Of a DNA stretch of 42,410 bases, positions 1 through 7,673 are shown one piece after another. The notes under the pieces were generated by a model that did no database searches, was not told where the DNA came from, and worked only from the letters and a program-made list of their open reading frames with translations. Within the stretch, counting starts at the first letter, position 1, and each line of letters starts with the position of its first letter. Location of the stretch: the NCBI RefSeq assembly GCF_040298565.1, contig NZ_JBEPAK010000024.1, positions 1 to 42,410 on the forward strand, read 5' to 3'. Origin of the DNA: Kitasatospora sp040298565 (GTDB lineage: Bacteria > Actinomycetota > Actinomycetes > Streptomycetales > Streptomycetaceae). Made by a program: the position numbers and the translations under genes.

Positions 1-16
1 GGCCACGGCCGTGGCC
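1..16. repeat. Perfect 16-bp palindrome at window edge
   Basis: GGCCACGG followed directly by CCGTGGCC is self-complementary, and a second GC-rich stretch (CCCGGG, then CCCCGGGG) follows. It could be part of a terminator of a gene to the left of the window, but the window starts here, so the context is missing. Confidence 0.35.
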
Positions 17-39
17 CGGGCACCCCGGGGGAGGGTCAG

Positions 40-262
40 ACGGCTCTACCTTCTGAGCTGGGTTGATCGAGCCACTCGTAAGGTTGGGTCGCCCAGGGGT
101 GCTGGGTGTGGCTATCAGGCGGCTGCCGTTTCGTGGCTTCCCAGGCTTCGCCTCCCGGCACCCCACGACGACTCGGCCGCCGATTAGGAAGTGCGAGAAA
201 GTCGCTGAGTAGAGCAATGCCGGCGAGGTCGTCCGTGGTACGAACAGCACGAACACGCACGT
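40..262 (+). ncRNA. Candidate bridge-RNA leader of the IS110 element
   Basis: The 5' non-coding part of IS110-type elements is known to encode a structured bridge RNA that pairs with target and donor DNA. Here the stretch before the transposase start has no credible plus-strand gene. It can form an 11-bp stem, 96-106 with 154-164, with a single G-T wobble and a 47-nt apical part that holds a smaller AGGC-TTC-GCCT hairpin. The structure is visible in the sequence; the function is inferred from the family. The exact ends and the guide loops were not resolved. Confidence 0.35.
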
Positions 263-272
263 CAGGAGCATG

Positions 273-1469
273 ATGAGCCGGATCTGGGCGGGGATCGACA
301 GCGGCAAGGGCCACCATCACGGCCTGGCCCTCGACACGGACGGCAAGACCCTGCTGTCGCGGCGGGTCGCCAACGACGAGCCCGAGCTGCTGCAGCTGAT
401 CGGCGACGTTCTCGCCCTGGCCGGCGGCGGCCAGGTGACCTGGGCGATCGACATGACCGGCGGGGAGCCGGCCCTGCTGCTGAGCCTGCTGGTCGCCCAC
501 GGTCAGGAGGTCCTGTACATCCCCGGTCGGCTGGTGAACCGGGCCGCCGACGGCTACCGCGGCGAGGGCAAGACCGACGCCCGCGACGCCTATGTGATCG
601 CCGACCAGGCCCGGATGTGCCGCGACCTGCGGCCCATCCGCCCCGGCGACGAGGCCGCCATCGAGCTCAAGCTGCTGACCGGCCGCCGAGCGGACCTGGT
701 CGAGGACCGCACCCGCGCCGTCAACCGTCTGCGCGGAACCCTGCTGGGCATGTTCCCGGCCCTGGAACGAGCCCTGGACCTGACCAACGTGGGCCCGCTC
801 AAGCTCCTGACCGGCTACCAGAGCCCGGCGGCGATCCGCCGGGCCGGGGTCGCGCGGCTGACCAAGTGGCTCGCCAACCGCAAGGTCAGAAACGCAAGAT
901 CCCTTGCTGAAAGGGCAGTTGAGGCCGCCGAGCGGCAGTACACCTCCGTCCCCGGGGAGAAGACCATCGCGAAGCTGGTCCACACCCTGGCCGAGGAGGT
1001 GATGACCCTCAACGAGCACATCACCGAGATCGACAAGCTCATCGAGGGCCGGTTTCGCGAGCACGAACTCGCCGACATAGTCCAGAGCGTCCCCGGCATC
1101 GGGGCGATCCTCGGAGCCGAATTCCTTGCCGCCGTCGGCGGCGACCTGAACGAATTCGACTCCCCCGACGCCCTGGCGGCCTTCGCCGGTGTCGCGCCCG
1201 CGCCGAGGGACTCGGGCAAGGTCAGCGGCAACCTCCACCGGCCGGTCACCTACCACCGCCGACTCCAGCGCGTGTTCTACACCTCCGCACTGGTCAGCGT
1301 CCGCTGCGATCCGAACTCGCGGACGTTCTACGACCGCAAGCGCGCGGAGGGGAAGAAGCACGTCCAGGCCGTGCTCGCCCTCGCTCGCCGACGCGTCAAC
1401 GTCCTGTGGGCCCTGATCCGTGACCGGCGGTGCTACCAAGTCGCACCGCCGGTCACCGAGGCCGCTTGA
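273..1469 (+). CDS. IS110-family transposase
   Basis: About 398 residues, a full-length IS110-type DEDD recombinase. The N-terminal RuvC-like domain starts with WAGIDSGKG (first Asp) and carries the GKTDARDAYVIADQ block with the last two Asp residues. The C-terminal Transposase_20 domain has the VPGIG helix-hairpin-like motif and the RDSGKVSG segment with the conserved serine. Two ATG codons are adjacent (270 and 273). The AGGAG at 264-268 leaves one base before 270 but four before 273, so 273 is chosen. The frame is intact with no stop or frameshift, so the element may be active. It cuts and joins DNA at the element's ends, guided in this family by a bridge RNA. Confidence 0.9.
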   Translation: MSRIWAGIDSGKGHHHGLALDTDGKTLLSRRVANDEPELLQLIGDVLALAGGGQVTWAIDMTGGEPALLLSLLVAHGQEVLYIPGRLVNRAADGYRGEGKTDARDAYVIADQARMCRDLRPIRPGDEAAIELKLLTGRRADLVEDRTRAVNRLRGTLLGMFPALERALDLTNVGPLKLLTGYQSPAAIRRAGVARLTKWLANRKVRNARSLAERAVEAAERQYTSVPGEKTIAKLVHTLAEEVMTLNEHITEIDKLIEGRFREHELADIVQSVPGIGAILGAEFLAAVGGDLNEFDSPDALAAFAGVAPAPRDSGKVSGNLHRPVTYHRRLQRVFYTSALVSVRCDPNSRTFYDRKRAEGKKHVQAVLALARRRVNVLWALIRDRRCYQVAPPVTEAA

Positions 1470-1477
1470 CAACGACA

Positions 1478-2248
1478 TTAGGAAGCCCGGGTCAGGTGGC
1501 GGGCGAGGAACCGGACGGCGCTGTCGGCCTCGAAGCGGGGCAGCTCCTTGTGCCGGCCGGAGTTGACGTGCAGGGACTTCTCCGTCGAGGCGAAGGCGTC
1601 GAACAGTGCGAGGCCCTCCTCGCGGGAGATGTGCTCGTCGTCCCACTGCAGGTCGAACTCGATCGGGATGGTGATCCGCTTCGCCTGCTCGGCCAGGACG
1701 TGGGGCCAGTGCTGGCCGAAGACGGCCGCGGTGACCCGGGGTTCGGCCGCCACGAACGGTACGCCGATCGCGGTGCCCATGTTGATGCCCCAGAAGCCCA
1801 CGGGGCCGTCGGTGCCGATCTCGGGGAGCTCCTGGAGGGCGTCCAGGGTGGCCCGGTACTCGGGCACCGCGAGATCAGCCAGGTGGGCGTTGTAGCGGAC
1901 GACGATCGGGCCTTCCGGCTCGCCCGCCGCGCGGGCCCGGAACAACTCGGCGATCTCGGCCTCGTCGTGCGCCGTGCGCGGCCGGTCGCCGTGGCCGGGC
2001 GCGTCGAGGACGGCGACGTGGAAGCCGCAGCCCTGCACCAGGAGGCGGGCCCGGCCCGACATCGCCGGGTGCTTCTTGTGGTTGCCGCCGCCGTGGGCCA
2101 TCAGGACCAGCGGTGCGCGGTCGGCGCCGGTGGCCGGCGACCAGAGGACTCCGGGGACGCCGGGGAGGTCGGAGTCGCCGTTCAGGGTGAAGTCGCGCTC
2201 GCGGATGCCGTTCGAGGTCGACTCAGAGGTGAACTGGAGAGAGTACAT
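1478..2248 (-). CDS. Alpha/beta hydrolase, dienelactone-hydrolase-like, nucleophile replaced
   Basis: 256 residues with an alpha/beta-hydrolase core: an oxyanion-side LMAHGGGNHKK strand, DAPGHGD, a nucleophile elbow GFWGINMGTAIG, an acid region FDLQWDDEH and a late His in SGRHKE. The usual GxSxG is G-I-N-M-G here: Asn156 (AAC) sits where serine (AGC would be one base different) is expected, so hydrolytic activity is doubtful. The start is ATG 2248 with AAAGG upstream; an upstream in-frame GTG has no ribosome site. The stop is TAA within ATTAGGAAG, a sequence also found at 183-191 of the IS110 leader, so the element may supply the last residues and the stop. The natural substrate is unknown. 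Confidence 0.8.
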   Translation of the reverse strand: MYSLQFTSESTSNGIRERDFTLNGDSDLPGVPGVLWSPATGADRAPLVLMAHGGGNHKKHPAMSGRARLLVQGCGFHVAVLDAPGHGDRPRTAHDEAEIAELFRARAAGEPEGPIVVRYNAHLADLAVPEYRATLDALQELPEIGTDGPVGFWGINMGTAIGVPFVAAEPRVTAAVFGQHWPHVLAEQAKRITIPIEFDLQWDDEHISREEGLALFDAFASTEKSLHVNSGRHKELPRFEADSAVRFLARHLTRAS

Positions 2249-2441
2249 AGCGTGTTGCCTTTCGGGAATGCCCACATGTGTTCAGGGGCTCCCGGCGGAC
2301 ACCTACGTCTATCGCCCGACCGTCGCGGAGAGGGGGAGCACCCACATCGATACTGCGTTCACGGGGCTCACCTCCTCGTTCTCTTTCGCGGTCGGGAAGA
2401 TCATGCAGGGCGAACGCCCCCGGGCGCAAGCCCTTTTCCCC

Positions 2442-3137
2442 TCACTCGCCGTCAAGTGCCGCGGCCACGGCCGCCTCCGCATGCAGACGAGTGGTCGGGA
2501 ACACCGCGACGGGGCTGTCCTCGGGCCGCACCAGCAGTTCGATCTCGGTGCAGCCGAGGATCACGCCCTCCGCGCCCGCTGCCACCAGGTCCCCGATCAC
2601 CCGCCGGTACGCCGCCCGGGACTCCTCCCGGACGATCCCGACGCACAGTTCCTCGTAGATCACCCGGTGCACCAGGGCGCGCGCGTCCTCTTCCGGCACC
2701 AGGACCTCCAGGCCGTGGGAGGCCAAGCGCCCCCGGTAGAAGTCCTGTTCCATCGTGAAGGCCGTCCCCAGCAGCCCCACCCGCCGGACGCCCGCCGCCC
2801 GGACGGCCTGCGCGGTGGCGTCGGCCAGGTGCAGCAGCGGGACCGAGACCGCCGCCGCGACCTGGTCGGCGACCTTGTGCATGGTGTTGGTGCAGATCAG
2901 CAGGAGGTCGGCGCCGGCTGCCTCCAGCGAGCGGGCCGCGCGGGCCAGGACCGACCCGGCCTCCTCCCAGCGCCCGGCGGTCTGCAACCGCTCGATCTCG
3001 GCGAAGTCGACCGAGTGGAGCACCAGGCGGGCGGAGTGCAGGCCGCCGAGCCGGTCGCGGGTGAGCTCGTTCAGCAGGCGGTAGTACTCGGCGGTGGATT
3101 CCCAGCTCATGCCGCCGATCAGACCGAGGGTTCGCAT
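2442..3137 (-). CDS. Aspartate/glutamate racemase family protein
   Basis: 231 residues with two racemase lobes. It opens with LGLIGGMSWEST, typical of the aspartate racemase (YgeA/RacD-type) branch. The two catalytic cysteines of the family are present in LLICTNTMHK in the first lobe and ILGCTEIELL in the second, so cofactor-independent racemisation of an acidic amino acid, or a related isomerisation, is plausible. The protein is probably cytosolic. The gene points the same way as the hydrolase downstream (about 190 bases apart) and the CocE-like gene upstream (about 70 bases), so a loose operon is possible. Substrate choice between Asp, Glu and other acids cannot be read from the sequence. 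Confidence 0.88.
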   Translation of the reverse strand: MRTLGLIGGMSWESTAEYYRLLNELTRDRLGGLHSARLVLHSVDFAEIERLQTAGRWEEAGSVLARAARSLEAAGADLLLICTNTMHKVADQVAAAVSVPLLHLADATAQAVRAAGVRRVGLLGTAFTMEQDFYRGRLASHGLEVLVPEEDARALVHRVIYEELCVGIVREESRAAYRRVIGDLVAAGAEGVILGCTEIELLVRPEDSPVAVFPTTRLHAEAAVAAALDGE

Positions 3138-3206
3138 GGGCAGATTTATAAGCCGATGGAAGGCGAAGTGGCAACCCTATAAGCGAAGCTATGACCTTCC
3201 CCAGGC

Positions 3207-5057
3207 CTACCTCGCCACCCGGTGCTGCCACTCCCGGGTGAACACCACCGACCCGGCCTCCAGCGCCCGCAGCTGCACCACGCTGATGAAGTGCTCGGCA
3301 TCGCACCGCAGTTGGGTGCGGGTCTGCACCGTGACGTCCCAGCCGATGTCCGGCCGCTCCAGCCGCACCGCGTGGTCCGTACGGGCCTGGGCGCTCAGCG
3401 GGGCGCCGGTGAGGACGCGGTAGGCGGTGACGGTCTGCTCGTCGCGGACCAGGCCGTCGGGGTGGGTGCGGGTGCCGCCGCCGGCGGGGGAGAGTTCGGT
3501 GCGCCACTCGTGGCGGCCGATGTCGTGCACCGTGAGGTGTTCGGGCCGGGCGGTGAGCGGCTCGGTGAGGTGGATGTCCGGCGGGTCGGGCAGTGCGGGC
3601 GGCTCGAAGGCGACGGGCGGGGCGCCGACGTCCGCGGCGAGGTGGCGCACGGGCAGGCTGAGCGTGGAGCGCGACGGGTCGACGGCGTAGCCGGTGTCGT
3701 CGGCGGGCGGCCACACCCACGGCCAGTAGACGGAGGACAGGGCGAGCCGCAACCGGTGCCCGGCCGGGACGGTGGCCGCGAAGGCAGCGAGCTCGATCTC
3801 GGCGTCCGGGCCGGCGGCCGTCAGCACGCCCCGGGTGAGCAGCCGCGAGGTGCCGTCCGGGGCGGCCTCGCAGAGCCGGGCGACCAGCTGGACGGGCCCG
3901 CCGCCCTCGCGGGAGCGCAGCCGCAGCCGCACCGTCGGGATGCCGAGCAGTTCGAGCGGCTCCGGCAGCGGCTGGGAGTCGAAGCAGACGGAGCGGCCGT
4001 CCTCCTCGCGCTGGTCCGGCGGCTGGTCGGCGGGGCGGCCGCGCGGGACGTAGGCGCCGGCGTTGAGGCCGGTGTGCTGCGGGGAGCGGACGTGGACGTA
4101 GCGGTCGTCGGCGGAGGTGCCGGCGGTGCGCAGCTGGCCGTCCAGCTGGTAGTGGATCTCGCGCACGTCGGGTGAGGGCCAGCTGTCCTCGCCGGTCCAC
4201 CGGGTGCCGATCCAGCTCCGCAGGGCCGGCGCCTTGAGGGCGCCGGTGTCGGCGCCGCGCAGCCAGTGGTCCCACCAGCGCAGCGTCTCGGGCAGGGCGG
4301 CCTCGGGCAGGCCGTGCGGCCAGGGGCCGAGGACGGCGTGCGCGGTGGGGGACTCGGCCAGCAGGCGCAGGACGAAGGAGCAGGACGGATCGCCCCAGCC
4401 GGCGACCGCGAACACCGGGACGGAGACCGGCACGGTGGTGTCCCCGGCGGCGAGCCAGCGGTCGACCGGGGGTTCCAGCGACTCCAGCCGGGTGAGCCAG
4501 GCGGACCGCCAGGCGTCCCCGGTGTGCCGCGGGTCCGGCGGGAGCGCGGCGTCGGCGACCAGGGCGGTGAGCCGGGTGTGGAGGTCGGCGGCGAGGAGGG
4601 CGCCGCCGAGCCGGTGGCCGCCCTCGGGGCAGGCGGCGACCACGGCGCCCACGGTGTCCGGGCTGCGGGCGGCGAGGCGCAGCGCGTTGGTGGCGGCGGC
4701 GCCGGTGCCGAGCAGGCCGAGCCGGCCGTTGCACCAGGGGCGGCGGGCGATCCAGTCGATGACGGCGGCGCCGTCGGCGAGGTCCTGCTCGTCGCCGGGC
4801 TCACCGGGCAGGCCGTCGGAGTTGCCGTGGCCGCGGGTGTCGACCCGGACGGCGGCGTAGCCGTGGCCGGCGTACCAGGGGTGGCGCCGGGCGTCCTCGG
4901 CGACGGTGCGGTCGGAGAGGCGGTCGGCCGAGTACTCCAGCAGGGCCGGGACGGGCTCGTCGCCGGTCGGGCGCCACAGCCGGGCGGCCAGCCGGGTGCC
5001 GTCGGGCAGCGGGATGCGGACGTCCTCGCGGGTGGTGTGGAAGGGGTAGGACGGCAT
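3207..5057 (-). CDS. CocE/NonD-type (S15) hydrolase with altered nucleophile elbow
   Basis: 616 residues with the CocE layout: an alpha/beta-hydrolase core (residues 1 to about 330) and a C-terminal jelly-roll (X-Pro dipeptidyl-peptidase C-terminal) domain with HRLRLALSS and PVRHL segments. Family landmarks are present: VRVDTRGHGNSDG, WCNGRLGLLG, AGWGDPS (acid) and GPWPHG (His). The elbow, usually G-x-S-W/Y-G-G, reads G-T-G-A-A-A-T-N-A-L here, so serine is Gly119 (GGC). Acid and His remain. Acyl-enzyme chemistry should therefore be lost. The start is ATG 5057, preceded by GGGAG at a good distance; an ATG four codons earlier lacks one. The role is unknown; it may bind rather than cleave esters or peptides. 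Confidence 0.85.
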   Translation of the reverse strand: MPSYPFHTTREDVRIPLPDGTRLAARLWRPTGDEPVPALLEYSADRLSDRTVAEDARRHPWYAGHGYAAVRVDTRGHGNSDGLPGEPGDEQDLADGAAVIDWIARRPWCNGRLGLLGTGAAATNALRLAARSPDTVGAVVAACPEGGHRLGGALLAADLHTRLTALVADAALPPDPRHTGDAWRSAWLTRLESLEPPVDRWLAAGDTTVPVSVPVFAVAGWGDPSCSFVLRLLAESPTAHAVLGPWPHGLPEAALPETLRWWDHWLRGADTGALKAPALRSWIGTRWTGEDSWPSPDVREIHYQLDGQLRTAGTSADDRYVHVRSPQHTGLNAGAYVPRGRPADQPPDQREEDGRSVCFDSQPLPEPLELLGIPTVRLRLRSREGGGPVQLVARLCEAAPDGTSRLLTRGVLTAAGPDAEIELAAFAATVPAGHRLRLALSSVYWPWVWPPADDTGYAVDPSRSTLSLPVRHLAADVGAPPVAFEPPALPDPPDIHLTEPLTARPEHLTVHDIGRHEWRTELSPAGGGTRTHPDGLVRDEQTVTAYRVLTGAPLSAQARTDHAVRLERPDIGWDVTVQTRTQLRCDAEHFISVVQLRALEAGSVVFTREWQHRVAR

Positions 5058-5180
5058 GGCCGCTCCCATCGGGTCCCGGGCCGGTGAGCACCGCGTGGCC
5101 CCGCGGCGCGTTCGGGGACGGCGTCGCGGGCGTCGGCATTCCGACAGTAAGGGGGGAAGCGGCGGATTTCCTGGCGAGCC

Positions 5181-5220
5181 GGTGTGAACAGGAGCGAACC
5201 ACTGCGAACCACTTCGAACC
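5181..5220. repeat. Four tandem 10-bp direct repeats, likely regulator site
   Basis: Four consecutive decamers each place GAAC at positions 6-9 (5186, 5196, 5206, 5216). Units 2-4 end in CGAACC, and two adjacent copies of GCGAACCACT occur at 5194-5203 and 5204-5213. The spacing is one DNA turn, so a protein could bind every copy on one face. It lies in the 328-base gap between the divergent CocE-like and NiCoT genes, about 125 bases from the first and 165 from the second. It resembles a direct-repeat response-regulator array but has a 10-bp period, not the 11 bp of PHO boxes. Confidence 0.6.
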
Positions 5221-5306
5221 AGTACGGATCAGGACCGGACGGACGAGTGCCGTGCGGTGGCGGGGTTCCGGGGGCCCGTGCGGCAGGGCACGAGACCGGT
5301 CCGTAA

Positions 5307-5323
5307 TTGCGCATGACTTGCAA
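5307..5323 (+). promoter_or_regulatory. Nur (nickel repressor) box
   Basis: TTGCGC, five bases (ATGAC), then TTGCAA matches the Nur-box consensus known from Streptomyces coelicolor, tTGCaa-N5-ttGCAA, in 10 of 12 specified positions. It lies 63 bases before the start of a NiCoT nickel/cobalt permease, as expected for a promoter closed by the nickel-loaded Fur-family repressor Nur. The nur gene itself is not in the window. Confidence 0.75.
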
Positions 5324-5385
5324 CTGCTCGCCCGAGGGGGGAAAGATGGCCCAGCTCCGCCCGCACCACCCGAGAGGACCACCGG

Positions 5386-6501
5386 ATGTCCAGCGCCGCC
5401 GCAGGTGCCCCGCCCGTCAGATGGCGAGACCGGCTCACCCGTGAGGAGTGGACGCGCCTGGCCGGGATGGGCGGTTTCATCCTGGTGCTGCACGTCGTCG
5501 GCTGGTTCACGCTGCTGGCCATGGTCGCGCCCGAGCGCTACGACGTCGGCGGCCAGGTCTTCGGCGCGGGCATGGGCCTGACCGCCTACACCCTCGGGAT
5601 GCGGCACGCCTTCGACGCGGACCACATCGCGGCGATCGACAACACCACCCGCAAGCTGATGGGCCAGGGCAAGCGGCCGCTGTCGGTCGGCTTCTGGTTC
5701 TCGCTGGGGCACTCCTCGATCGTCTTCGGCCTCTGCGCGCTGCTCGCCTTCGGCATCCGCTCGCTCGCCGACGAGGTGGAGGCGGACGACTCGACGCTGC
5801 ACCGGATGACCGGCCTGATCGGCACGACCGTCTCCGGCACCTTCCTGCTGCTGCTGGGCCTGATCAACCTGGGCGCGTTCAACGGCATCCTCGGGGTGTT
5901 CCGCCGGATGCGCCAGGGCGAGTACGACGAGGCCGAGTTGGAGCGCCAGCTGGAGCGGCGCGGGCTGATGAACCGGGTCCTCGGCAGGGTCACCCGGGCG
6001 GTCACCAAGCCCTGGCACATGTACCCGGTGGGCCTGCTGTTCGGCCTGGGCTTCGACACCGCCACCGAGGTGTCGCTGCTGGTGCTGGCCGGCGGCGCGG
6101 CGGCGTTCTCGCTGCCCTGGTACGCGCTGCTGACGCTGCCGATCCTGTTCGCGGCCGGGATGAGCCTGCTGGACACCATCGACGGTTCGTTCATGAACTT
6201 CGCGTACGAGTGGGCGTTCTCCAAGCCGGTCCGCAAGATCTACTACAACCTGACCGTCACCGGCCTTTCGGTGCTGGTCGCGCTGGTCATCAGCCTGGTC
6301 GAGCTGATCGGGCTGGTCGGCGAGAAGCTGGACATCACCAGCGGCCCGATCGCCTGGATCGGCGAGCTGGACCTCAACTTCGTCGGCTACGCGATCGTCG
6401 GCCTGTTCGTGCTGACCTGGATCGGGGCGATCGCGTTCTGGAAGTTCGGCAAGGTCGAGGAGAAGTGGTCGGCGGGGCTGGCCGCGGCCGAGTCGGAGTG
6501 A
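5386..6501 (+). CDS. nicT: NiCoT family nickel/cobalt permease
   Basis: 371 residues, an integral membrane carrier with about eight hydrophobic helices. The family signature HAFDADHIAAIDN (residues 74-86), which holds the metal-selecting His and Asp residues, is intact, as are LGFDTATEV and the GMSLLDTIDG motif. Between helices 4 and 5 lies a charged loop (RRMRQGEYDEAELERQLERR). It would import Ni2+ and/or Co2+ for enzymes such as Ni-superoxide dismutase, urease, hydrogenase or B12. The start is ATG 5386 with GAGAGG upstream. A Nur box at 5307-5323 implies repression when nickel is ample, which favours nickel over cobalt as the physiological substrate. The gene stands alone and is followed by a strong terminator. 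The gene symbol is by family. Confidence 0.9.
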   Translation: MSSAAAGAPPVRWRDRLTREEWTRLAGMGGFILVLHVVGWFTLLAMVAPERYDVGGQVFGAGMGLTAYTLGMRHAFDADHIAAIDNTTRKLMGQGKRPLSVGFWFSLGHSSIVFGLCALLAFGIRSLADEVEADDSTLHRMTGLIGTTVSGTFLLLLGLINLGAFNGILGVFRRMRQGEYDEAELERQLERRGLMNRVLGRVTRAVTKPWHMYPVGLLFGLGFDTATEVSLLVLAGGAAAFSLPWYALLTLPILFAAGMSLLDTIDGSFMNFAYEWAFSKPVRKIYYNLTVTGLSVLVALVISLVELIGLVGEKLDITSGPIAWIGELDLNFVGYAIVGLFVLTWIGAIAFWKFGKVEEKWSAGLAAAESE

Positions 6502-6514
6502 TCCGTCGGGACGA

Positions 6515-6555
6515 CCGAGGGGCCGGTGACCGGGGTATGGTCACCGGTCCCTCGG
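6515..6555 (+). terminator. Rho-independent-type hairpin after the NiCoT gene
   Basis: Arms 6515-6531 and 6539-6555 pair over 17 bp with one G-T wobble around a 7-base loop (GGGGTAT). There is no T run, which is normal for GC-rich actinomycetes. It starts 13 bases after the NiCoT stop and may also serve the convergent lipase gene. Confidence 0.8.
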
Positions 6556-6613
6556 GGCTTCCGGCGTCCGCGCAGCGCCGTTCCGGGCTTCGCCCGGCCG
6601 GTGCTGGCCCGCG

Positions 6614-7552
6614 CTACCGCAGGGCGGCCAGCACCGCGTCGGCCATCGCCTTCTCGCCGGTCGCGTTGGGGTGGAACGGCACCGCGGGCGAGCCGGGCAG
6701 CGCGCCCTCGATCCAGCGGTCGTCGGAGCAGACGTCGTGCCCGGCGGTGGGCGTCGCGGTGTCCACGTACGTCGCGCCGTTCGCCGCCGCGGTGGACCTG
6801 AGGGCGGCGTTCAGCTCGTTGAGCACGCCGTACATGTACTCGACGTCGCCCGGCGTCACGGGCTGGCGCAGCACGCAGCTGGAGCCGTCGGCGGGCAGTA
6901 CGGACGGGTAGCCGACCAGCAGCACCTTGGCCTTGGGCGCCTTGGCGTGGATCTGCCGGAGGGTGGTGGCGATCTGCGGGGCGATCGTGGTGGTGATCCG
7001 CTCGGCCAGGTCGTCGTTGCCGTACTGCCAGGACCAGGTGCTCCAGTCCCAGTAGCCGTGGTGGTAGACGTCCTTGCAGGGGGTGCCGGTCGGGTTGACC
7101 ACCGCACCGGCGATGCAGGTGGCGACCAGCTCGCCGAGGCCGAGGTCGCTGGCGGCGAGGTCGTTGCCGCCGATGCCGAGGGTCACCAGGTCGGTGTCGC
7201 CGGTCACCGAGTCCAGCTGGGGGTCGTTGACCCGGATGAAGGCGTCGTACTGCGGCTGGGTCATGGCCTTGACCTTGGCGGCCGAACAGGTGACGTCGGT
7301 GTAGGTGCCGGCCTTGAGTGCGGCGGCGACCAGGTGGCCGTAGTTGCGGTCGGAGCGCAGGCACAGGCCGGCCGACTGGCCGGGCACGCCGGCACCCGCC
7401 GCGTAGGAGTCGCCGAGGGCCACGTAGTGCTTCGGCGCCGCGGTGGCGGCCTGGGCGGTGGTCGAGGTGAGCGCGAGGGCCGCGCCGAGGGCGACCGCGG
7501 CGAGCGCGGTGGAATTGCGGAGTCGCCGGGAATTCCGGGCAGGGCGGAGCAC
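6614..7552 (-). CDS. Secreted SGNH/GDSL hydrolase (lipase/esterase)
   Basis: 312 residues. A Sec signal peptide is clear: RRLRN, a hydrophobic Ala/Leu run, and a likely cleavage near AQA-ATAAP at about residues 33-36. The mature enzyme has SGNH block I (YVALGDSYAAG, nucleophile Ser), block III (GIGGNDLA) and block V with the catalytic His in PFHPNATGEKAM. Several cysteine residues suggest disulphides, as in secreted Streptomyces lipases of this type. It would hydrolyse lipid or other ester substrates outside the cell. The start is GTG 7552 with AGGAGG six bases upstream. It is convergent with the NiCoT gene and divergent from the FAD dehydrogenase, from which it is separated by 318 bases rich in inverted repeats. 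Confidence 0.88.
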   Translation of the reverse strand: MLRPARNSRRLRNSTALAAVALGAALALTSTTAQAATAAPKHYVALGDSYAAGAGVPGQSAGLCLRSDRNYGHLVAAALKAGTYTDVTCSAAKVKAMTQPQYDAFIRVNDPQLDSVTGDTDLVTLGIGGNDLAASDLGLGELVATCIAGAVVNPTGTPCKDVYHHGYWDWSTWSWQYGNDDLAERITTTIAPQIATTLRQIHAKAPKAKVLLVGYPSVLPADGSSCVLRQPVTPGDVEYMYGVLNELNAALRSTAAANGATYVDTATPTAGHDVCSDDRWIEGALPGSPAVPFHPNATGEKAMADAVLAALR

Positions 7553-7673
7553 GGTTCCTCCTGGGGGAGAGAAACGACGGGTGGGGGAGGTGGTTCGACG
7601 GGTGGGGGTCGTGCCGAGCCGGGCCGCAGCTACTCGCAGGTAAGTTACTGCCAGGTTTCGCGCACGTCCATGG

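Larger units (their letters stand above)
33..1495 (+). mobile_element. IS110-family insertion sequence (ends approximate)
   Basis: One complete IS110-type transposase gene sits between non-coding flanks. IS110 elements have poor or no terminal inverted repeats, so the ends are inferred. Two short direct repeats bracket the gene: GGGTCAG at 33-39 and 1489-1495, and ATTAGGAAG at 183-191 and 1477-1485. The outer pair implies about 1.45 kb, a usual length for the family, and leaves a leader long enough for a bridge RNA. The inner pair implies 1.3 kb. The right end lies within the last codons of the minus-strand hydrolase gene, so the element probably inserted at the 3' end of that gene. Confidence 0.6.

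Noticed and set aside
36..1646. 536-codon open frame opposite the transposase
   Set aside because: It is the antisense shadow of a high-GC gene; no ribosome site, no recognisable domain, and it crosses the IS end.
2309..2362. 17-codon minus-strand ORF (GTG with AGGAGG upstream) in the hydrolase leader
   Set aside because: A good ribosome site is visible, but no conserved or regulatory content can be shown; it could be a leader peptide and is too weak to list.
1430..2758. 442-codon plus-strand frame over the hydrolase and racemase genes
   Set aside because: Opposite two well-supported genes; composition is that of an antisense frame with biased Val/Gly/Asp content.
7642..7647. TAACTT -10-like hexamer on the minus strand before the lipase gene
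   Set aside because: No -35 at a fitting distance; hexamers like this occur by chance in the AT-richer part.
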